NCBI RefSeq assembly: GCF_028356935.1
Contig: NZ_CP102798.1
Coordinates: forward strand, 2,728,001-2,792,000
DNA length: 64,000 bases
DNA from: Lysinibacillus sp. OF-1
Lineage (GTDB): Bacteria; Bacillota; Bacilli; Bacillales_A; Planococcaceae
Direction: 5' to 3'
The notes beneath the pieces are model-generated. The model did no database searches. It had not been told where the DNA came from and was given only the letters and a program-made list of their open reading frames with translations. This document shows positions 1 to 7,001 of the stretch, piece after piece (within the stretch, counting starts at the first letter, position 1; each line of letters begins with the position of its first letter). The position numbers and the translations under genes are program-made.

Positions 1-231
1 AAATAGCAAAATTTCCTCCGCCGTTAAAGGGTCTTTTGCAACGATTCTAGCGGTTGCTCCAGTAATGAAAGGCAATGCCTCACCTTCGATTGTTAGTAAA
101 TCTCCATAGTACCAAATTTCAAACTGTTTATTCCCTGTGCTGGAACAAAGCTGTAACTGTGATTCAACTGCCTCTAGCTGTTCAACATTTTCTGCATATG
201 ACTGTAAATAAGTTGGAATAGTAATATTCAT
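1..231 (-). CDS. Partial hypothetical protein (N-terminal 77 residues)
   Basis: This is an open frame that runs off the left edge of the window; only the first 77 codons are visible. The start ATG at 231 is preceded by a good GGAGG ribosome-binding site. The visible protein begins MNITIPTYLQSYAENV and is soluble-looking, with no signal peptide or membrane segment. I do not recognise the family, and function cannot be assigned from this fragment. The next gene upstream on the same strand ends before a hairpin terminator at 304-321, so this gene probably has its own promoter in the short AT-rich gap. Confidence 0.6.
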   Translation of the reverse strand, partial: MNITIPTYLQSYAENVEQLEAVESQLQLCSSTGNKQFEIWYYGDLLTIEGEALPFITGATARIVAKDPLTAEEILLF

Positions 232-295
232 AGCCTTCCTCCCCTTTTCTTCCTTATAACGTATTATAATACATTCCGCCTTCTATTTTTATCCA

Positions 296-324
296 TAAAA
301 AAACCCAGAATTTTTTCTGGGCTT
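296..324 (-). terminator. Rho-independent terminator of short module copy 1
   Basis: The perfect stem CCCAGAA/TTCTGGG (304-310 with 315-321) is followed on the minus strand by a run of seven T. It lies just downstream of the small ORF at 350-502. A near-identical hairpin stem follows the second copy of the module near 6134-6150. Confidence 0.75.
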
Positions 325-349
325 GATGACACTTACTTTTCTAACATGA

Positions 350-502
350 TTAAAACTGACGGGCCTTTGCTTCACTTCGCAAGAGGCGATTATGGAGAGT
401 TATCTCCGTTTCACCATTTACTTGCGATTTGGATCGCTTAATCCTTGACCAGTTGCGGTGGATTTTTTGAGATTTTGGATCTAATTGTTCGAACCTACTC
501 AT
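350..502 (-). CDS. Small ORF, copy 1 of a duplicated short module (50 aa as read)
   Basis: A 50-codon frame starts at ATG 502 behind GAGGAGG and ends before a terminator at 304-321. The product is basic and has no recognisable domain. At the DNA level this stretch matches 6262-6339: same ribosome-binding site, same ATGAGTA start, and a conserved CAACTGGT block. Relative to copy 2 it has lost one base just before that block. Restoring it would give an ending close to PPQLVKD followed by a stop instead of the longer run-on read here. It may therefore be a frameshifted mini-gene, or the conserved unit may be an RNA rather than a protein. Function is unknown. Confidence 0.4.
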   Translation of the reverse strand: MSRFEQLDPKSQKIHRNWSRIKRSKSQVNGETEITLHNRLLRSEAKARQF

Positions 503-525
503 TTTTCATCCTCCTCATCATTATA

Positions 526-543
526 GATTTCATAAGTGAAATC
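526..543. repeat. Perfect inverted repeat upstream of module copy 1
   Basis: GATTTCATAAGTGAAATC is a 7-bp perfect inverted repeat with a 4-bp centre, next to a TATAAT-like sequence (520-525 on the minus strand) upstream of the small ORF. It could be an operator over the promoter of the short module. The second copy of the module lacks the symmetry. Confidence 0.35.
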
Positions 544-631
544 TTCTTTATTATGACCAGCTAGGATGAATTTATACAAACGGCCATTCATCAGAAAATA
601 GCTCTACTTTATTGCAAAATGAATGCAGGTT

Positions 632-2623
632 TTACTTGCTTTTTATTTTTTTCTCCAATAAAACTTTGACAATTTTCTCAAGTTGTAGGTCTAAAGAGTA
701 AGGATCTTCCATGACAAACTCATCATCGAACTCACCATACATATAAACATTGCCATTTTTAACAGCAGGTGCTCCCTGCCAAATCGGACTATTCAAAATT
801 TCTTCTGCATCTTCTTGCGAATTGACATAGACAAATACATGATCGCCTAAATACTGTGGCAATACCTCTAATGAGATATTTTCAAAGCCCTCTTTCATGT
901 TTAAAGCTTGCTCTGTTGGAGGTAATTTCAACATCTGATAAATGGTGTTACTACCATAATTCCCTCCCTCAGCAGCTAACACAAATAAACCTGTAGGGCT
1001 TAATTGCACGACTGATACCGTTTCACCTTCTTTAATGATGCCATCGATTTGTTTTCGAGCATCTTCTACCCTCTGTTCATATTCTTCTATCCATAACTCA
1101 GCTTCTTGCTCTTTTCCAAATACCTCAGCAATTCTTCTAAATTTTTCTAACGGCCCTGCCGTCGAAAGCTCTTCCCAGTAAGGAATAAAAACAGTAGAGC
1201 CGATTTTTTCATATTGTTCAATATTTTTCTCAATCGACCCAATGATTAAATCGGGCTCTAGCATAATGAGTTTTTCAGGATTCATTGGGAAGCCACCTAA
1301 ATTCTCGATTTTAGCGAGCGTTTCTTGAGGAATCCCCGCTTTCTCAATCCAACCTTCCGTTAACATGCCTTCGCGGACACCAACTGGAATAATTCCTAAC
1401 TTTAAAAGCTGCCCCATATATTGATCAGCCGCTACACGCTGTGGCTGAGCTGGAATTTCTACATCACCTCTAGGCGTCGAAACAATTCTTGTCTTTCCTT
1501 CTTGTACAGCCTCTTGTCCACTATTCGCTTGTGATTCCACTTGATTTGTCGATGATGAGGCTCCATTTGTATTTGAGCATGCTGCTAGCAGCAATGATAG
1601 GCACATAAACAACGTCATAGCCTTTACTTTCATATTTTTGTACTTCGACATTTCATTTACTCCCTTTCGTTGATAATGATTTTCAATTTCATCATCAATA
1701 TAACACTCGAATTGTTTTGGGAGAATAGCATATCTTCTTTTCCAAAGTGGCAATTCTTCATCTTCCAGTTGCCGCTTTTGCCTCCATGCCACTTTAAATT
1801 GTGCTGGAGATACACCCTTGTATCGTTTAAAGCTTCGGCTCAAGGAATGACCGTCAGGATAACCGACATGCTCCGCAATTTCCTGCAACGTAGCATCTGT
1901 TTGCACGAGTAATGCCGCTGCTTTATTGACACGCATTTCACCTAAATAATGAATCGGGCTTGTATGCATTTTTTCTTTAAACAGTTTTGATAAATAACCA
2001 ATGCTACAGCCTAACTCTTGCGCTATGATGTCTAGTGTTAGAGGCATATGCGCATGTTCCTCTATATAGCGAACTGCCTGCGCCACCATATCTGGCTTTA
2101 CGGGATGAATTCCCTGTCCATGCATTTGCCGCAATAATTCATAGATAAATTGATAGAATAATGATTTTATATGTAAATTTTTCAGCTCTTTGTCATGGGC
2201 CTGTTGCCAAACTATCTTCATCTGCTCTGCTCTGTCAAGTAATGCAAGAGGATGAGCTGGCACAAAAGCATATTGATAGTGGAAAGGATTATGATTTTCC
2301 ATCAAGGCTACCATTTCTTGGCGATGAGGTAACGGAAGTATTGCCTTATAGAAAATCATAAAGTATTCAAACTCTTTCTCCGCTACAATCTCTACATCCA
2401 CCCCTTTTCCTGCATGCAGGACGTGAAACGGGTGTACCAGATGTCTGTTTTTATCCAGCCAGATTTGAGCATTCCCTCTTTTTGTATAGAGAAAGGCACT
2501 GGTCGGCAATCGATAGGGACCAAAATCCTCTCCCTGCTCCATCATTGTCAATCGTACATCCATAATTTTGATGTATGCGTGATTCCATAAAAGTATATGA
2601 TCACTTAATTTCATCGAGCTCAA
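632..2623 (-). CDS. AraC-type regulator fused in frame to a siderophore-binding lipoprotein
   Basis: A single 663-residue frame joins two complete proteins. Residues 1 to about 324 are an AraC-type regulator with an N-terminal sensor region and a C-terminal double helix-turn-helix ending near GVSPAQFKVAW. From the Met at 1651 the sequence is a full substrate-binding lipoprotein of a ferric-siderophore ABC transporter: basic start, hydrophobic segment, lipobox LLLAAC, then a periplasmic-binding fold of the FecB/FhuD type with a GxxxxNPEKLIMLEPDLII stretch. The internal Met has its own AAAGGGAG ribosome-binding site and a Fur-box-like sequence just upstream, so the lipoprotein is probably also made separately. 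In B. subtilis, Btr is likewise AraC plus a binding domain, but without an internal signal peptide. The outer start is uncertain: a TTG at 2623 or the ATG at 2614. No permease genes are adjacent. Confidence 0.75.
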   Translation of the reverse strand: MSSMKLSDHILLWNHAYIKIMDVRLTMMEQGEDFGPYRLPTSAFLYTKRGNAQIWLDKNRHLVHPFHVLHAGKGVDVEIVAEKEFEYFMIFYKAILPLPHRQEMVALMENHNPFHYQYAFVPAHPLALLDRAEQMKIVWQQAHDKELKNLHIKSLFYQFIYELLRQMHGQGIHPVKPDMVAQAVRYIEEHAHMPLTLDIIAQELGCSIGYLSKLFKEKMHTSPIHYLGEMRVNKAAALLVQTDATLQEIAEHVGYPDGHSLSRSFKRYKGVSPAQFKVAWRQKRQLEDEELPLWKRRYAILPKQFECYIDDEIENHYQRKGVNEMSKYKNMKVKAMTLFMCLSLLLAACSNTNGASSSTNQVESQANSGQEAVQEGKTRIVSTPRGDVEIPAQPQRVAADQYMGQLLKLGIIPVGVREGMLTEGWIEKAGIPQETLAKIENLGGFPMNPEKLIMLEPDLIIGSIEKNIEQYEKIGSTVFIPYWEELSTAGPLEKFRRIAEVFGKEQEAELWIEEYEQRVEDARKQIDGIIKEGETVSVVQLSPTGLFVLAAEGGNYGSNTIYQMLKLPPTEQALNMKEGFENISLEVLPQYLGDHVFVYVNSQEDAEEILNSPIWQGAPAVKNGNVYMYGEFDDEFVMEDPYSLDLQLEKIVKVLLEKKIKSK
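1671..1685 (-). promoter_or_regulatory. Fur-box-like site before the internal lipoprotein start
   Basis: TGATAATGATTTTCA matches the 7-1-7 Fur inverted repeat (TGATAATnATTATCA) at 13 of 14 positions. It lies about 20 bases upstream of the internal ATG at 1651, inside the regulator-coding part of the fused frame. This supports separate, iron-controlled expression of the lipoprotein. Confidence 0.55.
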
Positions 2624-2680
2624 GCACTCCTTCTAGTTTAACCAATAGCATGTCTCTAGTTTAACAGAAATCCCACTAAT

Positions 2681-2695
2681 TGATAATAATTCTCA
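2681..2695 (-). promoter_or_regulatory. Fur-box-like site upstream of the AraC/lipoprotein gene
   Basis: TGATAATAATTCTCA matches the 7-1-7 Fur box at 13 of 14 positions and sits about 60 bases before the start at 2623. It points to iron-dependent repression of the whole reading frame. Confidence 0.65.
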
Positions 2696-2730
2696 TAGAT
2701 AAAATGCATTTCCTTCAAATGTAGCCAAAC

Positions 2731-2767
2731 AAAATGGACTTGTCATTGCATTGACCAAGTCCATTTT
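2731..2767 (-). terminator. Terminator of the GntR-led operon
   Basis: A 12-bp perfect stem AAAATGGACTTG/CAAGTCCATTTT (2731-2742 with 2756-2767) lies directly downstream of the DUF3784 gene. Both flanks are A/T-rich, so it may act on both strands. Confidence 0.7.
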
Positions 2768-2776
2768 ATATCCTTC

Positions 2777-3094
2777 TTATTTTTTGAAACGATTGCCTGT
2801 GTTCACATAGATCATTAAAAAGATCGTCAATGCTACGAAAAGAACAAGTCCGATACTAAAAAATAACCACTGTGTATGAAAAAGTTCATTAAGAATCCAT
2901 AAAAGCACACAAAAGCAGTAGCCATACATCATTTTCCCCATAAATCTCGCCAATGCTTGCTCATCATACTGCTTTTTTTCTTCTTCTGGCATCGTATTAA
3001 ATCCTGCGATTAAAAACGCTCCTTTCCCTTGGGACAGCACAATGGCAAAGGTCAGAAATAGCAGCATGATAATTCCATATACAAAGATACTCAT
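2777..3094 (-). CDS. DUF3784 family membrane protein
   Basis: A 105-residue protein with three predicted membrane segments (about residues 5-20, 55-70 and 75-95). Between the first two is the conserved DUF3784 stretch, GKGAFLIAGFNTMPEEEKKQYD. This family is common in Firmicutes and has no established function. The start ATG follows an AGTAGGATG ribosome-binding site. It is the last gene of an operon that starts with the GntR regulator at 5864, and a strong terminator follows. Confidence 0.8.
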   Translation of the reverse strand: MSIFVYGIIMLLFLTFAIVLSQGKGAFLIAGFNTMPEEEKKQYDEQALARFMGKMMYGYCFCVLLWILNELFHTQWLFFSIGLVLFVALTIFLMIYVNTGNRFKK

Positions 3095-3105
3095 CGTTCA
3101 TCATC

Positions 3106-4386
3106 CTACTCTTCATTAATAAATTGCTGAATCGCTGGTAGTAATTTTTCATGTAATGGCAATGAAGGGTCTGAATAGGTTGCTAAGTTTCCTGCACGAT
3201 CTGCTGGAGCCTTTTTCAATACATGGTTCATACCCTCCATATAAAGTAGCTTCGCCTCTGGTTTGCCTTTCTTTAATGCCTCGGCATCGACTTCCTTTAC
3301 TTGTAAATCCGTTGTTCCTTGTACGATTAATACACGGCTTTTTACTTTCTCCAACTCGTCAGCAGGATGGTACTTTAGCAAGGAAATCAGGAAAGGCTGA
3401 ACAGATGGACGGAAGAGGGCTTGCAGCTCTGGCGAAGCAGTTGTCACCTGCTTGCCTTGCTTTAAAGCTGTCAAAATATCCGTTGATTCATTGTAAAGCT
3501 TCGGTGCTAACTGACCTTTTAATTGCTCTAAGAGTACTACGTCCAATGGTCTTCCAGCACCTGCGATAGAGACGAAGGACGCTACCCCTGTTTTTTGAGC
3601 TGCTAGCAAACCAATGAGTGAGCCTTCACTATGACCAATCACGTGTACACTTGTATAAGCTTTATCCGCCATCAATGTTTGTAGGATTTGTACTGCATCA
3701 TCCACGTATTGATCAAACGTCCCATCTTCTTCCTTTGTTAAGAGCGCTTGATTATCACCAAGTCCTCGCTTATCATAGCGAACCGTCGTAATGCCCTCTT
3801 GTGCTAAACCTTCCGCCAGCATTTTTAAGCTATTATTTTTACCAGCTAGAGCAGAATTACCATCTTTATCAGTTGGCCCAGAGCCTGCTATAATGAGAGC
3901 CACAGGCGATGGCGACGTGCTCGCTTTTTGTAAAGCAACTGTTAAGTCTCCCTGTTGAACAGGAATTTTTAGTTTTTCATAGGTAACGGGCTGCTCTTTA
4001 TAAGCCGTTAAAATTAGGGGGAAATTCCCACCATTTTGTTGAAATGTAGCCTCTATTTGTTCATTTTTTAATATGCCGTTTATCGCAATAACAGAGCCGT
4101 TCAAATGAATAGATATTTTTACATTGTCATCTGTATACTTGACACTTTGAAATGGAAAATTAGATAAACCTTGTGCTGGAACAGATAATGTACCACTATC
4201 CTTCTGTAAATCGACGATAATTGGCAGTGCTCCATTAGGCGTTTCAATATTTCCCTCCCATTTTCCGATAAACTGTTCATTCATTGCACTTTGCCCCTTT
4301 GTCTCTTGATTGTCCGCAGTGACCTCTTTTTGCCCACAGGCACTTAAAAGTAACAATGTGCAACATAACAATAACCATTTTTTCAT
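3106..4386 (-). CDS. Alpha/beta hydrolase lipoprotein
   Basis: A 426-residue secreted lipoprotein. Residues 1-18 form a signal peptide ending in the lipobox LLSAC, with the lipidated Cys at residue 17. A beta-rich N-terminal domain (about 30-130) precedes an alpha/beta hydrolase domain. The latter shows the oxyanion-type segment IIAGSGPTDKDG, the nucleophile elbow GHSEGS, an acid-loop candidate at GTTDLQV and a late NHVLKK His. This is the family of acyl-peptidase/esterase-like surface hydrolases; the substrate is unknown. It is the third gene of the GntR-led operon, between the DUF1648 and DUF3784 membrane proteins. Confidence 0.8.
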   Translation of the reverse strand: MKKWLLLCCTLLLLSACGQKEVTADNQETKGQSAMNEQFIGKWEGNIETPNGALPIIVDLQKDSGTLSVPAQGLSNFPFQSVKYTDDNVKISIHLNGSVIAINGILKNEQIEATFQQNGGNFPLILTAYKEQPVTYEKLKIPVQQGDLTVALQKASTSPSPVALIIAGSGPTDKDGNSALAGKNNSLKMLAEGLAQEGITTVRYDKRGLGDNQALLTKEEDGTFDQYVDDAVQILQTLMADKAYTSVHVIGHSEGSLIGLLAAQKTGVASFVSIAGAGRPLDVVLLEQLKGQLAPKLYNESTDILTALKQGKQVTTASPELQALFRPSVQPFLISLLKYHPADELEKVKSRVLIVQGTTDLQVKEVDAEALKKGKPEAKLLYMEGMNHVLKKAPADRAGNLATYSDPSLPLHEKLLPAIQQFINEE

Positions 4387-4399
4387 CCAATCTTCCTCT

Positions 4400-5479
4400 C
4401 TATATGAAGATCACCAATAAAATTGGCAATAAGGTAATACCGATTATGATGTAGCTCCATTTATTCGCAAAATTGACAGTCCATCCGATTCCAAATTTTT
4501 TCGGCACTAATAAGGATGGATCGTTTTTGTTACAATAAAAAATCCCCCATTTCCAGTATTGATCATCTGCCGCAGCTGTTTCATTTGTATGTACCTCATC
4601 AAAACGTTCATTGCTTTTACTGAGCTTCCAAATTAATACTAGTAAGCCACCTAATGTAACGATATTAAAGACAAGAAAAAGAGGGAAAAAGTATGGGGCT
4701 GTTTGGTCATGTAAAATAACGGTTGTATAATGTAAAGCAATAAATAGAATCGTCATACTAAAATTAATCGCTGCTAAATACCAGCTACCATATTTGCGTT
4801 GAGTCAGTTCCCGATGAACTGAGGCTTCTCTAGCCTGTGCACTCAATTGAATTTTGGCACTTTTCATCCCTTGGCCCATGATGAAAAAGCTAATTTGTAT
4901 CGCTAATAATATCAGTGGCATACTGATGACGGAGAGCCTAGTTTTTTCAGTCCAACCATCCGCCTCCCCTGCACCATTCCAATGCGTGGCAAAAATTGCT
5001 GGAATGGTGTCATAATTCATGTACGTAAAAACAATCAATGCCAGTGTCATGATGATAGGTAAACTAAAAAATAAGGGCGATAGTGTTTCATCTTTTTGGC
5101 GGATTGTTAAGTCTGTTACATGCACCGTTTTAATGTTTGTTTCCCATTGTTCCTGTCCCTTTAAATTTTTCGTTTTAACATGGTAACTCATGTAAAGACC
5201 AGATGATAGCAGGAGCATGACATACAAAAGGATAAAGGAGATTAAAGACGTTTTCTCCTCTTGCATAGGCGACAAAGAGAATCCGATTTGACCTAGTAAA
5301 AATAAGCCTGCAATTCCTCCGATAATTTGACTATAACGCTTCTTCCAAAGCTGTAATTGAGGATGCTTGACATAAGGTTCTGGTATGGAAACACCAAAAA
5401 CATTCGTTTTTCTTGTTAAATGTGGTGTCATGGTTTCCAAAATACCAACAATGATAAAGATGCCTACTATTATAAGCAT
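4400..5479 (-). CDS. DUF1648 domain membrane protein
   Basis: A 359-residue polytopic membrane protein. Segments near residues 1-12 and 55-100 precede a typical DUF1648 motif (about 135-175: membrane helix, then IPAIFATHWNGAGEADGW), and more helices follow. The C-terminal segment WKWGIFYCNKNDPSLLVPKK resembles the DUF5808 tail often seen with DUF1648. Such proteins are frequently encoded next to small GntR regulators of the YtrA type, as here. It starts 8 bases after the regulator stop. No specific function is established. Confidence 0.75.
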   Translation of the reverse strand: MLIIVGIFIIVGILETMTPHLTRKTNVFGVSIPEPYVKHPQLQLWKKRYSQIIGGIAGLFLLGQIGFSLSPMQEEKTSLISFILLYVMLLLSSGLYMSYHVKTKNLKGQEQWETNIKTVHVTDLTIRQKDETLSPLFFSLPIIMTLALIVFTYMNYDTIPAIFATHWNGAGEADGWTEKTRLSVISMPLILLAIQISFFIMGQGMKSAKIQLSAQAREASVHRELTQRKYGSWYLAAINFSMTILFIALHYTTVILHDQTAPYFFPLFLVFNIVTLGGLLVLIWKLSKSNERFDEVHTNETAAADDQYWKWGIFYCNKNDPSLLVPKKFGIGWTVNFANKWSYIIIGITLLPILLVIFI

Positions 5480-5486
5480 ACTACCC

Positions 5487-5864
5487 CTACTTCCATTGTT
5501 TTAAAATTCGCTGGAACAAACTTGTTATTTGTTCTTTTTCAAACCCACGTGCAAAAGCTTCCGCCATAATTGGCTTTAAAGCATTTTCCACTTTTTCAAC
5601 CTCTGTTTCTTCCAGCTCTCGCTTTTGCCCACCAATAATGACTGCCTTCGCTTTCGGTTTTAATTCGATTAACCCTTTTTCCTCGAGTTCATGGTAGCTC
5701 TTACTCACTGTGCTTACATTGATACCTAAATCCGTAGCCATCGCACGCACCGCTGGTAATGTATCACCATTTTTCAGTTCACCTTTTGCGATGAATTCAA
5801 TTAATTGATTGGCTAATTGCTTATAAAGCTGCAATTCACTATTTGGATCTAACCGTATTTGCAT
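5487..5864 (-). CDS. GntR family (YtrA-type) transcriptional regulator
   Basis: A 125-residue repressor-type protein: an N-terminal winged helix (about residues 5-75, with LPAVRAMATDLGINVSTVSK) and a short C-terminal helical tail typical of the YtrA subfamily. The frame is open further upstream, but the ATG at 5864 is preceded by an excellent GGAGGAG site, so I place the start there. It is the first gene of a four-gene operon and probably autoregulates through the repeated AATCTGT half-sites between 5876 and 5934. The inducing signal is unknown; family members often sense cell-envelope stress. Confidence 0.8.
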   Translation of the reverse strand: MQIRLDPNSELQLYKQLANQLIEFIAKGELKNGDTLPAVRAMATDLGINVSTVSKSYHELEEKGLIELKPKAKAVIIGGQKRELEETEVEKVENALKPIMAEAFARGFEKEQITSLFQRILKQWK

Positions 5865-5875
5865 ATCGCTCCTCC

Positions 5876-5934
5876 AATCTGTATTGTTAATACCCAAACA
5901 GAATCTGTTATGTATAGAGTAATACAGATTTCTC
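5876..5934 (-). promoter_or_regulatory. Candidate GntR/YtrA operator and promoter region
   Basis: Three related half-sites occur just upstream of the GntR start: AATCTGTATT at 5876, AATCTGTTAT at 5903 and the inverse TAATACAGATT at 5921. The last two form an inverted repeat. Their position fits autoregulation of the operon. Confidence 0.5.
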
Positions 5935-5939
5935 AAAAT

Positions 5940-6120
5940 GTCAAATGAAGGTAATGATGAAGGTGACTAACTCACCTATGTGAATGTCTTATATGATGTT
6001 TTACCTTTGAAAGGGGTGGAGTCTTGGCTTGGGTGAGTGCATTTTGCCTTCCTTATGAATTTTATTACCCTAGTAGGAGCGCCTTTCTCTCTGCTTCTCA
6101 CCCTCAATTAGATTGTTAAC
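5940..6120. other. Intergenic stretch with no recognised feature
   Basis: This region lies between the GntR operator and the second copy of the short module. I see no credible reading frame, hairpin or repeat in it. Confidence 0.5.
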
Positions 6121-6133
6121 AGTGAACCACAAA

Positions 6134-6151
6134 AAGGACCCAGAATAATTC
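6134..6151 (-). terminator. Hairpin ending module copy 2
   Basis: CCCAGAATAATTCTGGA forms a stem almost identical to the one at 304-321, and an A-run before it supplies T residues on the minus strand. It follows the small ORF at 6262-6339 and mirrors the arrangement of copy 1. Confidence 0.55.
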
Positions 6152-6261
6152 TGGATCCATGGACACTTATTGCTTCTATTTGATTTTTTACTAGTAGGTT
6201 TACGCTTCAACTTAATCTACAGCGAAGCAGATCAATTCTGTTTCACCTTTAGGCTTAAGTT

Positions 6262-6339
6262 TTAAGAAGCTTCAACCTTAACCAGTTGTGGCGGACTTTC
6301 CTGAGATTCTTGGTCTTTGGGTGTTTGACTATTACTCAT
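6262..6339 (-). CDS. Small ORF, copy 2 of the duplicated short module (25 aa)
   Basis: A 25-codon frame starts at ATG 6339 behind GGGGAGG and ends in SPPQLVKVEAS. The ribosome-binding site, start context and a central CAACTGGT block match the module at 350-502, and the same hairpin lies downstream. The peptide is acidic, Ser/Gln/Pro-rich and lacks a signal peptide. A further GETE-encoding block lies downstream in another frame and is also shared with copy 1, which suggests that frames have shifted since duplication. I do not recognise the peptide. It could be a leader or signalling peptide, or a marker of a structured RNA. Confidence 0.4.
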   Translation of the reverse strand: MSNSQTPKDQESQESPPQLVKVEAS

Positions 6340-6419
6340 TCTGCATCCTCCCCATCATATTAGATTAATAAGTGTTTCCGAACTTATTATGAACCTTTGC
6401 CTGATTTTTTATTCATGCT

Positions 6420-6797
6420 TCAAATTTTTTCTGCAAAGACTTGCTGTGCAATGGTTAAGGCATTTTGCACTTTTGGAAAACCGATGTAGGGCACTAATTG
6501 TAACAGAGCCTCGACAATTTCTGTTTGTGTTAAGCCTGCATGGTATCCTCGTTGGATATGGGTTTTTGTTTGCGGCGCAGCACCTTGTGTGACAACTGCT
6601 GTTATCACGACAAGTGCTCGATTTTTGGCCTCCAATCCTGGTCGTGCATAGACATCACCATAAGCAAATTCAATAATCATTTTGCGTAAATCAGGTGCCA
6701 CATCGGCTAATGGATCGGATGTAATCATCTGTGTTACTTCTTCCTCAGTCATATATTGTTTGATTGTGTCAAGCCCCTTTGTAAAACGTTCATTCAT
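6420..6797 (-). CDS. Carboxymuconolactone decarboxylase family protein
   Basis: A 125-residue all-helical protein of the AhpD/carboxymuconolactone decarboxylase family; the core (about residues 35-115) reads ALVVITAVVTQGAAPQTKTH with HIQRGYHAGLTQTEIVEAL. It lacks the CxxC of the peroxidase-type AhpD proteins, so a redox role is less likely and it belongs with the 4-carboxymuconolactone decarboxylase-like branch. The true substrate is unknown. It stands alone, downstream of the argGH terminator. Confidence 0.8.
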   Translation of the reverse strand: MNERFTKGLDTIKQYMTEEEVTQMITSDPLADVAPDLRKMIIEFAYGDVYARPGLEAKNRALVVITAVVTQGAAPQTKTHIQRGYHAGLTQTEIVEALLQLVPYIGFPKVQNALTIAQQVFAEKI

Positions 6798-6829
6798 TTA
6801 CTGGATTCCTCCCACCATTTTCTTATACA

Positions 6830-6861
6830 AAAACCCCAATTCCGCGTCTCCAGAATTGGGG
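6830..6861 (-). terminator. Terminator downstream of argH
   Basis: A 9-bp stem CCCCAATTC/GAATTGGGG (6834-6842 with 6853-6861) is followed on the minus strand by TTTTTG. It would end argGH transcripts before the decarboxylase-family gene. Confidence 0.7.
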
Positions 6862-7001
6862 ATTGTCCTTCACGTATGTAAGGGTCTCTTTTTCACGTCA
6901 CCCTCTGGCTTAGTTGAAAAAGGATATAGGTTTTCATAGTGCCTCACTGGACAGCTTTAATGAATATCTATGCAAAAGTCACAAGGACATGCACGCAACA
7001 A

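Noticed and set aside
1670-2361. Plus-strand open frames inside the AraC-lipoprotein gene
   Set aside because: They lie opposite a well-supported coding sequence and have no ribosome-binding sites or protein-like composition.
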